A stretch of 64,000 bases of DNA from Breviolum minutum Mf 1.05b.01 (GCA_000507305.1 DF239300.1:124001-188000), one strand, 5' to 3'. Counted from the first letter of the stretch, positions 43,539-54,708 are shown. Notes: generated by a model not told the origin, from the letters alone. Translations and numbers: made by a program.

Positions 43539-43771
<233 letters not shown>

Positions 43772-44135
43772 CAGTCCCGCAATTTGTGACTACCTGGAAA
43801 CATGTTTTCCGTCACCTTCAGCTACTGTGAGCTATGTTCCTCTTAGGAATCCCCCCTTAAATACTCCTATTGTATGCTCGTCCCTGGAACAAAACAAATA
43901 TCAAATTTCTTCAACATGGTGAATCCACTACAAACTGAACATGTCCAACCCTACAAACAAGCTATGCTTTGAAACCTTTCAGCGGCTCCAAAAACTTCTC
44001 CCCGCCAAGAAAAGGTGAGTGATTTGTTGCTAAACATTCCGCACACAGCCCGAAAATCTCAATTTGTCATCACCTGCATCCTTTCCTTGCCTCTAATCAT
44101 CTGAGAATTTTAGGCTTAACCTTATAGATCTTATA

Positions 44136-44245
44136 CCCCATACCATCCATGGGACGATTGCAAAATCTACCTACATGAATGGTTGATTTTATGGGTTTTC
44201 ATGTTGGTAAATATACAAACGTCCCATGGATGGTATGGGATAACA
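44136..44245. repeat. Family D palindromic element
   Basis: CCCATACCATCCATGGGACG on the left is mirrored exactly by CGTCCCATGGATGGTATGGG. The whole unit is a long imperfect palindrome centred near 44,190. Confidence 0.95.
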
Positions 44246-44266
44246 CAGGTCCCAAGTCACTCAGAC

Positions 44267-44308
44267 CTGCAACTCTGGAGGTGCCGAAGCCGGAAGACTC
44301 AAGGGTTC
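44267..44308 (-). CDS. Pro-rich micro-exon
   Basis: Fourteen codons in phase 0: EPLSLPASAPPELQ. The acceptor is GGTCACGTCAG and the donor GTCTGA. A family D element starts 22 bases into the downstream intron. Confidence 0.55.
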
Positions 44309-44361
44309 CTGACGTGACCATTGGATGATGGGTTGGAAACAAATGGAAATGGGTTTGTCCC

Positions 44362-44421
44362 TACCCCATAAGAATCAACCAAATGTAGGCAAATATACCT
44401 TACATGGATCCTATGGGTAGT
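44362..44421. repeat. Family D fragment
   Basis: CCATAAGAATCAACCAAATG then TAGGCAAATATACC and ACATGGATCCTATGGG form one arm of the palindrome. Confidence 0.7.
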
Positions 44422-44488
44422 ACAAAATTCACCCAAGCGAAAAAATATATGCTAAAGATCTACATTTACCTAGAGTATCTTCGTTTTA

Positions 44489-44580
44489 AGGTGTCAAATT
44501 TCAGCCCAAAAAGGTTCCTGTTTTTTGGTGGGTGACATTTTGGGGGCCGAAATTTCAGACCCGACTGGAGGAGTCAGGTA
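44489..44580. repeat. Family H dispersed repeat
   Basis: GTGTCAAATTTCAGCCCAAA through CAGACCCGACTGGAGGAGTC is closely matched at 47,452-47,540. Confidence 0.8.
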
Positions 44581-44823
44581 TCTATGTTTCAAGTTGTTGA
44601 TGTTTGAAATTTTGAGCCTAAGAGTCCCTGGTTTTGACACATCCAAAAAAAGTAGATTCCCTGCCAGCCTGCACCGTGACTGGCCTGAGCGGTCAGCTAC
44701 AATCATTTACCACCCTAAATCATTAGACAAAAATCAGGAGATTTCCCTTGTACACTTGATTAAACTGAGTTTGAGCCTGAAACAGGGTAGGACCACAGCC
44801 TTGGTAACTTAGACTTCACTCAC

Positions 44824-44957
44824 CTATCTGACACAAGCAGGTGCATTTCGGATTTTCCCACAGCACCCGCATTTTTTGGCGCAATCCTGCGACCCCTTTT
44901 GTTTTGGGCGCGTGCAACCGATCGTGATTGACTATCCAACCCCTTTTGGCCATCGGT
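44824..44957 (-). CDS. basic exon
   Basis: The donor is the near-consensus GTGAGT and the acceptor AACCCTAAG. It reads PMAKRGWIVNHDRLHAPKTK then GVAGLRQKMRVLWENPKC. Confidence 0.6.
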
Positions 44958-45380
44958 CTTAGGGTTTTGCCTACTGGAAAACCCACGAAAAAAAAACATC
45001 GAACACCCATATGCTTGATGGAACTTAGGAATCAGAGGATCCATGAACAACATTCAGGGCATAGTTGGTGTACCTGTGCCATCCCCTACCAACGTACCCT
45101 GTTAGCGGTACACCTCATGGTCCCTTGAAACAGAGGAATTAATGGAATATCTCTACTATCAGCTGAAGGATTTGGTCTATCAACATCACCTTTCAGCTCT
45201 TCAACTGCTTGATCTTGACTCATTACATTCATGCTATGCCCTTCTTGATCACAAATTAGGTGTATTTGCGTCCCTTGTGTTTGTCGCTCTCGTTGATTCA
45301 TGTTTTTGATACTTATTATATTTATCACCTTAGCATTATATAACTATATATCATCATCGTATTCTTTTATTTACATATAG

Positions 45381-45617
45381 CCTCCCTGAAACCAACATAG
45401 CACCCGGAAATTGACGGTTGGAAGACTACTTTCCTTTTGGGCACACCTATTTTCAGGTGCTACTGTTGATGGAAACAAATCCCATTTTAACCACCGTTCG
45501 GATGTATAAGACCTTGTAAATAACAGGATAAACTAAACTATCTACATCATTACATCTATCTACCAACTGGTGCAGGATTTCTGAACCATCAACAGTATGT
45601 TAGTTTCAGGGAGGGTG
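45381..45617. repeat. Family C element split by a family B insertion
   Basis: The outer ends CCTCCCTGAAACCAACATAG and TATGTTAGTTTCAGGGAGG mirror each other. The family B unit at 45,461-45,598 interrupts the right arm. Confidence 0.9.
45461..45598. repeat. nested Family B element
   Basis: CTGTTGATGGAAACAAATCC on the left and TTTCTGAACCATCAACAG on the right, flanked on both sides by TA. Removing it and one TA restores the arm of the host family C element. Confidence 0.9.
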
Positions 45618-45621
45618 GAAC

Positions 45622-45737
45622 CTTGAGGGTTTTGCCCCTGGTGGATCTCCAAGCCCTGGTGACCTTCTACTTAGGGGCTTCAAATTGAGGTTTTCCCCAT
45701 TCAGTCTAGGAAGTGGTAGCTCCTGAATTCGAGACAA
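45622..45737 (-). CDS. exon next to a Family C element
   Basis: The acceptor is TTTTTAAAATTGCAG and the donor GTTCCA. It reads LSRIQELPLPRLNGENLNLK then PLSRRSPGLGDPPGAKPS. The family C terminus starts within five bases of the donor. Confidence 0.6.
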
Positions 45738-45910
45738 CTGCAATTTTAAAAAATCACCATGGAAATTCGGAAAACATGGCATGAAAGACCATGAATTTCC
45801 CACCAATTTTCCTTCAAAAAAAAATACAGAGAAATTGCGGTGGTACAAAAAAAACAACATGAAAACAAAAACACCCGCCGGCGGCGCCGGCCTTCCAAAC
45901 CCGGGGTTTC

Positions 45911-45997
45911 CTTCCAAAGCTCCCCGAAACAACCATCTCACTGGCCTCTGTGCACTCTCTGCAAAGTCAGCTCGCAAAGTCGACATTGGTTCCATGC
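45911..45997 (-). CDS. exon
   Basis: The acceptor is TTTTTTCGAG. It reads MEPMSTLRADFAESAQRPVR then WLFRGALE. The inferred donor is of GA type (GAAACC), which is known among dinoflagellate introns. Confidence 0.5.
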
Positions 45998-46498
45998 CTC
46001 GAAAAAACTCGAGGTTCTTCCGCTTTCGAAGTTCACCGATAAAACGCGAAAAAAACATATCCAAAGATATTAGGCATATCTTTGGTGTCAAAAAAGGTGG
46101 CCTGGTTGGATATCATCACCTGGGCTATTAACAGTCGGACTTGGTATACATATTATATGCGATTATGTGTATATATTCCAGAGGCACTGGTCACAATTGT
46201 CATGTTTTGGTTGATCGCAGTTCTGATCATTGAGCGGATGGACACTTTTTCTCTGATATTGAAACACATGATTTCTGGAGGCACATATGGGGCATGTCTT
46301 AAAGGGTGCTTCCAAGTCCCTTCAAAATGGTCCACTTTAGTGCCAAACTAATGGCTTTCAATGCCCAAGTTGAGACACACCATGACACGCTCAATACACA
46401 CATATATACATACAACATCATACAACTCCTACATTTGCTGGCCATCTTTTTTGCAATTTCGTACCGAAAGAGAATTCTGGATGTTCAAGGTGCATCAC

Positions 46499-46565
46499 CC
46501 TTCCGGAAGGGCTGGCGATTGTTCTGGCGCTGTTGAGTGGTGCGAAACAGTGGCTGCTTCTCTGG
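46499..46565 (-). CDS. exon
   Basis: The acceptor is GAGATGTTAG and the donor GTGATG. It reads REAATVSHHSTAPEQSPALP. Confidence 0.5.
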
Positions 46566-47451
46566 CTAACATCTCTTTGCGTTCAAAAAGACGTCCACAA
46601 ACTGGCATAAAATGTATTAAATTGCTCTTTTCAATAGAAAATACAATCTACAAATCTACACTTCGTGCATTTTTCATGGCTATCGGAGACTAGCAGAGTT
46701 TTGACTGTGGGCATCCGCACCCAATAACATGCTGATTTTAGGGTCGCAGTGCTGACCCTGGCTTGAGGTATGCGCCGTTAATCACTTCTAGATGTAACAA
46801 ATGAAGACAATCTGAACAGTTCGAAATGGCACACTTGCATACATTTTCCACCTTGTATATATATATATATATCATTATATATAGTTGTTGATGGGGATCT
46901 ACCACTTTGACCTACCTTTAAAGGGCCTTATCAATTTGGAAAATGACACTTGGCTACAACTCTCACTGAGACTCGAGCTGTTCACTCAAACATGGAAACA
47001 CGTCCCATCAGACTGAGATTGTACTCACAAGCGCATGCAAAGAAAAAACTGGCTCACAAATCTGGGTCGGTCACCACTAGCTGTTGCAACTGGTTGGAGC
47101 AGTGTAAAACACAGAATGACATGAAACCATAGGACTTTAGCACAACAAGAGAGACACACAGTACGTCAAAGTACGTAAAATTGTTGTTTCCATGAGAGAA
47201 AATCGCCTGGCAAAAGTTGTTTCGCCACTTCACTGCAATTCTTGGAAACTCGCATTTCATCAAATCAAAGTTGCTTCCATGTTCATCCATTTTGGGACTT
47301 TTATGGCTGCAGTGCATTCTTGCAAGGTTCCAACCAGCAACAAATATGTCATCGTATCATCTTCAGGTATGCCATGTTGAAAATAACTACCCTAAAAAAC
47401 GCAGAAGATCCATCAGTTTCTGGCTTGTCTCTTATTCCCTTGACCCTCCGT

Positions 47452-47540
47452 TTGGGTGTCAAATGTCAGGCCAAAAAGGTCTTGTTTTTGGTGGGTTACC
47501 TTTGGGGCCCAAATTTCAGACCCAACTGGAGGATTCAGGC
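47452..47540. repeat. Family H dispersed repeat, second copy
   Basis: GTGTCAAATGTCAGGCCAAA through CAGACCCAACTGGAGGATTC matches 44,489-44,580. Confidence 0.8.
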
Positions 47541-47624
47541 ATTATCACTTCATTTCTACCAAGGCTGTAAAGTCTCCGCATCGAGGCAAACAGATCTGTC
47601 AAGTTGTACTGACTTCACGTGCAT

Positions 47625-47720
47625 GGATTTTCATGGATTTCTACGGATTTTCAAAGGACTTCTATGGATTTTCATGGATTTCTATGGATTTTCATGGATC
47701 TTCAAGGATTTCTAAGGATT
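47625..47720. repeat. 15-bp-type tandem repeat
   Basis: Alternating ATGGATTTTC and ATGGATTTCT units occur about six times. They make an Asp/Phe/Gly/Ser-rich open frame in all plus phases. Confidence 0.85.
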
Positions 47721-48591
47721 AGACCTGACCAAACCAGGACAATTTGTTCCTTTGCAAGACGGGATGGTAAATAGCACTATTGGTTGCCAAAAAAACCATT
47801 GAATCTGACACCGTTGACCTTAAATCCTGCACCACCTGGGCTGTTTACACCATTACTGCAACCACATAACCTCCCGTAAAAAAAATATGAGGGAAACTAT
47901 GAATCTCAAACTGATGATTTTCACTCATCAACCGTATCATATCTGCCAGCTCATAGCTCTCCATTTCTCCAGTGTTTTTTTGCTTCTCAAACCGAAATCG
48001 TCACACGATCCTCCGAGAAACTTGGCTCAAGCCTCACAACACATTAAGGCATGGCAACCGCAAGCAGGCAAGCATCATCTTTTGGGCCTTCTGTTCGTTT
48101 AGGGTACAGGCTGATATGTTACTACGAAAGCGTCGTTGGCAAGGGCAGAAATTCCAAAGGGCAAGGGCAGAAATTGTTGGGGAACAAAAATGCCCGATTT
48201 TTTTGAGGCAAAATTGGGGGTGATTTTTTGGAACCCTGGTAACTTCTGAAACGCTCATGATGAAGGACGATAATGACCTACCAAACCAGCTGGAAATTGT
48301 TACCTTCACCAGTTAGATTCATAATATACACGTAGAAATTTGTTTTCTTTCATCAAGCTTCAGCATGTGACACATGTCATGCACATAGTTTGATATCATC
48401 ATTCCCAAAAAATGTCTAGTTTATCAGATGGTAATTCTGGGCAGTTTTCTACCGTTGAATTTTTGGAACCGTTCATTGGGTCCAGACTCGGAACCCCACC
48501 TCACTTTGGAGACGAGAAAGGAGCTGGTGGAATCCTCGGTCGTGTGGCCAAATCTTTTTGGGAAGTTCCCAAACACAAAAATGGGAATACC

Positions 48592-48712
48592 ATACTGCTG
48601 TTGATGGTTCAGAAATCCGGTAAACTCACCAGTTGATATGGTAGTATATTCCATTATCTATAGGGTTTTATACATCCCAGGTGGTTGTTGGGGATTTCTT
48701 CCATCAACAGTA
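48592..48712. repeat. Family B element
   Basis: CTGTTGATGGTTCAGAAATC on the left and GGATTTCTTCCATCAACAG on the right. The interior CAGGTGGTTGTTGGGGATTT is diagnostic. Confidence 0.9.
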
Positions 48713-48719
48713 TCAAATA

Positions 48720-49560
48720 TCATATCAATAATCAATACTCCCAAGATTTCTCAAAAGCCGTTTGAATCTTCGTGTTGCTGAGAGAATCCAACATTTGCTC
48801 TTCATGCTACTTGTTGCCATTCCCAGGATCTATGCTTGTCGCTCCAGATTTATGGACCCAACCAAGCTTTGTGGGAGGCAAATGAGATCGGTTTTCACCC
48901 CAAAAAGTTGAGAAGTGCATCTCTTCTGCTGTAACTTTAGCACAGGTTGTTTTTTAACCCATATATATAATCTACCAAGCTGGACTAAGCCCAAAGAGCA
49001 AGACTGCATTCAGGAAAACCGTGTTGTTACGGTTATGAGAGAAGGATGTTCGTCATAATTTCCTTAGATTCATGATTCATGTCGGTGTCCAGCCTGCTTC
49101 TTTGGCACATACCAGAAGACATCTCCATCATCGTTAGAGATGATCCGCGGTTGACTGGCGACAGCCGGCGATGACTGGCAGTGAGGAAGTGTCAAGATGA
49201 TACTCGATTGCTATACTATCTACAAAAAGGATACTCAAACATGTACGCAGAATATACTGATTATAATATAATGATGGTTCAAATCACGTGTGTATATAAT
49301 TCACCAAACAAGATCTGACATCATCTCACACATCACTGAACCACTCCAAACATAGCAAGTCTGGACCAATTTGATCCAACATTTGAGTTTTTGCATCTAC
49401 CAAACCTTCATCCTATTATATTAGGAAAAATAGCAGGAAGCATCCTGATTACTAGGGAGTTTTCCATGGAGATCCCAACTTGAATCTTCATTGGACCCAT
49501 CCTGAAGCATCAGTGCGTCGAGACTTCAAAATTCATGATCATTCCGAATATCCTAGGTAA
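48720..49560. other. no supported gene
   Basis: AT-rich with scattered ATATAT tracts. I see no frame with both splice signals. Confidence 0.5.
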
Positions 49561-49579
49561 ATTCATGAAGCATGACCCA

Positions 49580-50090
49580 CGATGAAAATCATCCCACTTG
49601 GAGTCTTTTTTTTCACAACCCCCCACCGGGCCTGTGTGATGGTGGAGCATCTTGTGACCCATCCACCTCGCAAAAAATCCACCGTTGGATCTCATTGGGA
49701 TGAGCGCGTGACCGTTACCATTGGTGAATGTGTTACTTTAATCATGGACGGGATTGAAGGAATCAACATTGCACATTCAAGCCTTGGTACTGACTTTGAT
49801 CCTACTAACAATTTGTAACACAACAATCAATACAACAATGTCACAAGCAAGACGGTACTGTTTTCTTCAAACCCTCCATTATCCATTTTGGCCACATTGA
49901 AGGCACCCCGAAACGGGCCGTGAACCGGTGAACTGTATGTGAGAGTGGGAAGTTCCCCGTGCCTCCTGTGGTATCTTTGACCTGGCGTAGAGGCAAACTT
50001 GTCCAACTTAGCGTTTCTGGAAAATTTGCCACAAGCGACCAGTTTCTTGAGACACAAATTGGAGTCCTACTCCAAACAAAAAACGGAGAC
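49580..50090. other. coding-like islands, strand and frame unresolved
   Basis: The plus strand at 49,680-49,818 reads VTIGECVTLIMDGIEGINIA before a stop. The minus strand is open there too. At 49,860-50,060 two minus frames and one plus frame are open. Confidence 0.35.
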
Positions 50091-50109
50091 AAATACAAAA
50101 AATCACAAC

Positions 50110-50216
50110 ATCTGGTTGGTGGTTTCAACCCATCTGAAAAATATTAGTCAAATTGGAAATCTTCCCCAAATAGGGATGAAAATAAACAAAATTTGAAACC
50201 ACCAGGCCACCAGGTA
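50110..50216. repeat. Family A element (copy 5)
   Basis: GGTTGGTGGTTTCAACCC on the left, TTTGAAACCACCAGGCCACC on the right. Confidence 0.9.
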
Positions 50217-50426
50217 GTCATTTGTCAACATGACATTCAGCTGACCTAGAATGGATCGATCGGGTCTTGAAAAGGATGCTCTGTAAAGCCGTGGATGCTT
50301 GGTACCTTTGGTGGCATCAAAATTTTGGCGGGGGAATTTTGGGTGGCATCATGATGCAAACATACTGTAGAAACGCTCAAATCATACCTTTGGTGAAACA
50401 ACATGTCAAACGGAAAGTGGTGCTAA

Positions 50427-50523
50427 ACCCATGGGATCCATGTATGGTATATTTGCTTACATTTGGTTGTTTTTTATGGTTTTCATGTAGGTAAGTATAC
50501 CCATACATGGATCCTATGGGAAA
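50427..50523. repeat. Family D palindromic element
   Basis: CCCATGGGATCCATGTATGG on the left mirrors CCATACATGGATCCTATGGG on the right. The flanking bases are AAA on both sides. Confidence 0.95.
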
Positions 50524-50676
50524 GTGTATCTGAAACATAAGCAGTGTCTTTGGGTGTTTCACTTCTTTTCTCAGTTTTGAAGGCATTCCCGACAGAAAAG
50601 AGAGACAAACCGCTACTCCTTTTGCGCTTTTTGGGCACGATTTGAAGGCGAGCACCGTGGCAATGAGCTTTGTCAC

Positions 50677-50739
50677 CTGGCCCCAGAGTGACGCTTGACC
50701 CATTCGTGCCACATTCGTGGACTTGTCGTTGCGACACTC
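50677..50739 (-). CDS. exon
   Basis: 21 codons in phase 0: ECRNDKSTNVARMGQASLWG then Q. The acceptor is GGACTCTTTTAAG and the donor GTGACA. A second frame is also open through the island. Confidence 0.5.
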
Positions 50740-50799
50740 CTTAAAAGAGTCCCTATTCTTACATGCACTTGAAAGAACTATGATCAAAAGTGGTGTCCA

Positions 50800-51320
50800 A
50801 GATGGCATAAACAACTTGATGCACTACTATGCTTGATGCTTGACCTCCTCCTTTTCATACAGCGCCATAAGCAGCTGGATTGGAGGGCCTCAAGGCAAAG
50901 CGCACCAAGTTCAGACGGAGAAGGACATGCTAAACCACCTGTACACTACCTAATCCGGTGATGTCACGTGACGAAGCTAAAGCTGAACCATGGAATGTCA
51001 TTTTCAGCAAGTTGCATGAAGCCTCATAATGCCTCATATACCATCTGTAGTCAAATGCTCACATACAGCTGTATAGAAGAGATCTGAGGCGATTATATGA
51101 CAAATGGCATACCTATGGCATACATAGCATTACAGTAACATACATGTATCATGTTATATCAAAGATCATATATTGGAACTACCCCCCCTCCCGGTACTGT
51201 AACGGTCGATTCCATTTGTAGGATCGGGAATTCCAATCCTCTAAACCTCCACTTTTTCCACTGGCTGGGGGGAGATCCAAATCATATTATATATATATAT
51301 ATCATCCATCCAAAGATACC
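50800..51320. other. no supported gene
   Basis: Unique AT-rich sequence with (AT)n near 51,285. Confidence 0.5.
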
Positions 51321-51418
51321 TAGGTAGTGGTTTCAACCCACTTAAAATGTATAGTTATTAGTTGAATTGGATCATTTCCCAGGTAGAAATCAAAAATCTT
51401 TAAAACCACCAGGTAGAT
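51321..51418. repeat. Family A element (copy 6) at a possible donor
   Basis: TAGGTAGTGGTTTCAACCC on the left, TTTAAAACCACCAGGTAGA on the right. On the minus strand the right end reads CTG then GTGGTTTTAAAG, a usable GT donor for the open island at 51,420-51,560. Confidence 0.85.
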
Positions 51419-51630
51419 ACTGCCAGCCTGGTTTTTCACAGCTCAAACTTTAAGAAACTTGGACTCCACCCATACTGAGGAACATACGGGAATCCCTCAT
51501 CCGCATGCAAGGAGGTATGCGTTCCTCGCTTCAAAGGGCAGCCAATAAAATTGACCACCCCAAGGGACTTGACTCATCTAGTTTCAAGGGTCCGAGCCCG
51601 AAGAATTGACGTCAAATACCTATTCTTATC

Positions 51631-52887
51631 CTATGTTTTTTTAAATGTTGAATTAACTTGAAAAAACATTCTCCACGACTTCTTAACTGAGACACAGTGA
51701 AACCAAAAATTTCCCCCCCCCCCCATACACCAAAAAATGGGGCTCTGTCGGCTGTTTCTCCGAGAATCCTGACCGGGGATCTTTCCAGTTATACCTGCCC
51801 GGATTTTCACATTGACAAAGTATGCGGCCGCTGCTGGAAGTTGGTCAGCTGCTTCAGGACATGGCTTTTGTTTTTGACCTTGACCTGCTTTGGAACGGGA
51901 AAACACCAACCGCGCCAACGGAAGGAAATGCTTTCGGCCAAAGTGAGTTCTCCATGTCTGGGTTTCTGCTGGTTTTTCCATTACCTGTTCAGTAATATGG
52001 CCGGCCACTTCTTCCACATTCAAAATGGAAGAGAGTGGGAAATTTAAGGATTCAGTGTGAAGAATCTTTAATCCTGAGATTCGATGAAGCTCATCGGCTG
52101 GATATTTCGATCTTCCAAGTGGTCTCAATGACAAACCCAATTTATCAACACATACAACACATCGTTGATATTGTGGACAAATCGGTGGTAAATGAAGCCA
52201 GCAATGTTGAAGTGTCAAAGGTTGTGGGGTAGTTGCTTCATCCAACAAGGCCTTCAACAATTCCTTAGGCATCTGCATTGTGTGTGGTTCCACCGGCACT
52301 GGTTCTGCTTCCACTGGTACTTCAGCTTGGTTCGTGGTGTCCAATCGTGGTGGAGCCCGTGGGGTGGGCAACACAATTGGTGAAGTTGTACCCATGGATT
52401 GTGGAGAGATCTCTTCAAACGCCGCCTCAGAACCAGGTAAACCTTCCATCGCCACAGACTGCGAACTCCGGAGCTGTACAATTCGACTAATGGCATCCAA
52501 TTGGTCAAGAGAGCTACTAGCCAAATGAAATTGACAACCTGTACAGCTACTAAAGCCAAAGGAAAAACGTGCACAAAGATGTTTCACATGTGGATGTGAA
52601 TCTGGAAGCAAATAGCGGCTTGTGCTTCCATCATAGATCTCAGGCATTGCTTCCCAAGGTATAAACCACTGTTGTTGATCATCATGCTGAATCTCAATGC
52701 CAACCTCTGTCAGGTTCACGATACATTGTTGGAATCCATGAGATTGATGAAGTCCATCACTTTTGTAAATCCAAAACCTGAGTTTTTTTTGTGTTATGTC
52801 TGTGGGGCAAAAACGCCACCAAAAAAGTGTCGAAAAAAAATGTCTCAACAAAATCCGACCGTTGATGCAAAACCATTCGGGTAACAT
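51631..52887 (-). CDS. 418-residue open frame, unknown protein
   Basis: The longest host reading frame in the window, from an ATG at 52,887. The N-terminal half reads KLRFWIYKSDGLHQSHGF, then CIVNLTEVGIEIQHDDQQQW and FIPWEAMPEIYDGS, a compact globular-looking region with several Trp and a pair of Cys (SSCTGC). The middle is Pro/Glu-rich (PVEAEPVPVEPHTMQ), then a helical part (KELLKALLDEATTPQ). A good donor (GTATAA) after 51,795 suggests that the last 55 codons are intron. A strong acceptor (TTTTTGCCCCACAG, exon from 52,799) suggests that the first 30 are not translated. No family was recognised. Confidence 0.7.
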   Translation of the reverse strand: MLPEWFCINGRILLRHFFSTLFWWRFCPTDITQKKLRFWIYKSDGLHQSHGFQQCIVNLTEVGIEIQHDDQQQWFIPWEAMPEIYDGSTSRYLLPDSHPHVKHLCARFSFGFSSCTGCQFHLASSSLDQLDAISRIVQLRSSQSVAMEGLPGSEAAFEEISPQSMGTTSPIVLPTPRAPPRLDTTNQAEVPVEAEPVPVEPHTMQMPKELLKALLDEATTPQPLTLQHCWLHLPPICPQYQRCVVCVDKLGLSLRPLGRSKYPADELHRISGLKILHTESLNFPLSSILNVEEVAGHITEQVMEKPAETQTWRTHFGRKHFLPLARLVFSRSKAGQGQKQKPCPEAADQLPAAAAYFVNVKIRAGITGKIPGQDSRRNSRQSPIFWCMGGGGNFWFHCVSVKKSWRMFFQVNSTFKKT

Positions 52888-52903
52888 CTACAACACCACT
52901 TAC

Positions 52904-52966
52904 GTGCCAATGGCAAACGAATAGCAAGCCTTCTTCTCTAGATTCAAAAGCTTGTTGAACTACCAT
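52904..52966 (-). CDS. short exon before a consensus donor
   Basis: It reads VVQQAFESREEGLLFVCHWH directly before GTAAGT, a full-consensus donor. The phase to the downstream long frame is not resolved. Confidence 0.45.
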
Positions 52967-53139
52967 GTATTTTCCCCAACATACTAAAGCACTACACGCA
53001 ACTTGCTATGATAACTGAAAGGCTACAGAATGCTGTATGTTCAACGCTTCACTTGCTTCTTTCTTTGCTGTATGAAAAGCTGCAATAGTTTCATCAACAC
53101 TTCTGGATATGAACTATTTTGATGTATGATATGTTATAC

Positions 53140-53265
53140 CATCACGTAAACCATGAAACCCTTGCCTGGCTCGACCTTCACTTTCAAAAGATCTGGGTGA
53201 CATCAATCTTTGATACCCTATCAGCTGGACACACACCCAGCAACAATTCGGAATAAAATCAATCT
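53140..53265 (-). CDS. exon
   Basis: The acceptor is TATGAATTGCAG and the donor GTATAA. It reads IDFIPNCCWVCVQLIGYQRL then MSPRSFESEGRARQGFHGLR. Confidence 0.5.
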
Positions 53266-53287
53266 CTGCAATTCATACTATATTCAT

Positions 53288-53416
53288 CAGTTGATGGTTC
53301 AGAAATCCCCAACAACCACCTACCACCTGTTGGATGTTTCTAAAACCCTGTAAATCATAGGATATTTACAACATCAACTGGTGAGTTTACCGGATTTCTG
53401 AACCCATCAACAGTAC
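53288..53416. repeat. Family B element abutting a splice donor
   Basis: GTTGATGGTTCAGAAATCCC on the left, GGATTTCTGAACCCATCAAC then AGTAC on the right. The minus-strand donor of the neighbouring exon is the element's own terminus. Confidence 0.9.
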
Positions 53417-53499
53417 CATAGCAGCTTCCTGTCGTGAATCATTGATGTGAGCCAAGGTCAAACGTCGTCTCCATAGGTCCACAGGTGGATGGAAATCGA
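53417..53499 (-). CDS. exon ending at the Family B terminus
   Basis: The acceptor is TTTTTTTGAG and the donor GTACTG. It reads DFHPPVDLWRRRLTLAHIND then SRQEAAM. Strict GT splicing leaves a one-base phase mismatch to the next candidate exon. Confidence 0.6.
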
Positions 53500-54000
53500 C
53501 TCAAAAAAAACAACTGCACACAAAAACCATGGGTTGTTGAATTTTGTTGGATCTACCGGGAAAACACCCTAAATGATGCACTGCTGCACATGCCAACCGT
53601 GATTTTCTGTTACGTAACGTAAGGTCCTTTAGGTGATTCACAAGGATATAGGCCTTTGGCACCTTTTCACAGATCTGAAACACCCTAAAAGAGTGAATCA
53701 ACACATGTTGCAAAGGGATACTGAAAAATACGAAGTTATTTCATATAAAAGCAAATACAAATAAGACTAAATAACATCTCTTTAAAACCCTAATTTAACT
53801 TATGAACCTTTCATTTGAAAACAAACCACTTGTCGAATGAATACAACCTACCCCGCCCCCCCCAAGTGCCCCGTTTTGGAACTGTCACAACCGATACCAA
53901 GAAACAATAAATCTGGAAAGCTCTCCACTGCATCGACAGTGTCGGTCATGGACCTGGCTCGATAAATCCTATGTTAGAGAAACACACCGTAATACAGTGC
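53500..54000. other. no supported gene
   Basis: Intronic or intergenic; only a weak 70-codon minus frame. Confidence 0.4.
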
Positions 54001-54014
54001 ATGTACCTATATAA

Positions 54015-54120
54015 TGGGTGTTTCCAAAAATAGGGGTGTTTCCCCCCAAATCTTTTAATAGGGTTTTCCATTATCTTCACCATCCATTTTTGGGTACCTC
54101 CATTTTTGGAAACACCCTAA
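54015..54120. repeat. Family E inverted-repeat element
   Basis: GGGTGTTTCCAAAAATAGGGG on the left mirrors CCATTTTTGGAAACACCC on the right. Confidence 0.85.
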
Positions 54121-54634
54121 GCTTGAAGAGTATGCGAAAAAAATCTACTATGTAGATGAAACGTCATGAGCATATGTATATCTATAGCCAGGTGTATGTC
54201 ATGTATTTGTGTGTAGTTATGCACAAGTAGATATGATCTGAACATTCTGTAGATGTATACACGCATTGTATATAAGGAGTATTCAATGGAAATTCACAAA
54301 TTTGGATCGTTTCGGCATTGTGCCGTGAACATTTCTCAGTGCAGTGGGTGAGGTCTGATGATGCTACAGCTGGATGACAACCTTATTCACGTCATTTTGA
54401 GACAATTCTAACTAAACGACATTTTGGGATTCTCAATTTGGGTGGTAGCTATAGTTCACCCAACTCTATGTACGTTTGTTGTATATTATGTATGCATGCA
54501 TATTAAACATAAAATAATACAATACGTATTCGCGTGTGCAATGTATTATGTGTGCATGCACGTCAACATACTTTTTGGTGGCGGAACCCTACCGTCGCTT
54601 CATTTTTTCGATGGAATCCAGAACTGGACAATGT

Positions 54635-54708
54635 TGTAAATATTCTATGATTTACAGGGTTTTATACATCCCAAATGGTTGTTGGGGATTTCTTCCATCA
54701 ACAGTATC
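54635..54708. repeat. Family B element, half copy
   Basis: Only the right half is present: GATTTACAGGGTTTTATACA to TTCTTCCATCAACAGTA. Confidence 0.8.

Larger units (their letters stand above)
46600..48590. other. intronic or intergenic with unresolved coding islands
   Basis: Open in more than one frame at 47,190-47,330 (minus KMDEHGSNFDLMKCEFPRIA) and 48,040-48,300 (plus QADMLLRKRRWQGQKFQRAR). I could not assign splice sites convincingly. Confidence 0.3.

Noticed and set aside
47620-47722. Asp/Phe/Gly-rich plus-strand peptide
   Set aside because: All three plus frames are open, as expected for a short tandem repeat.
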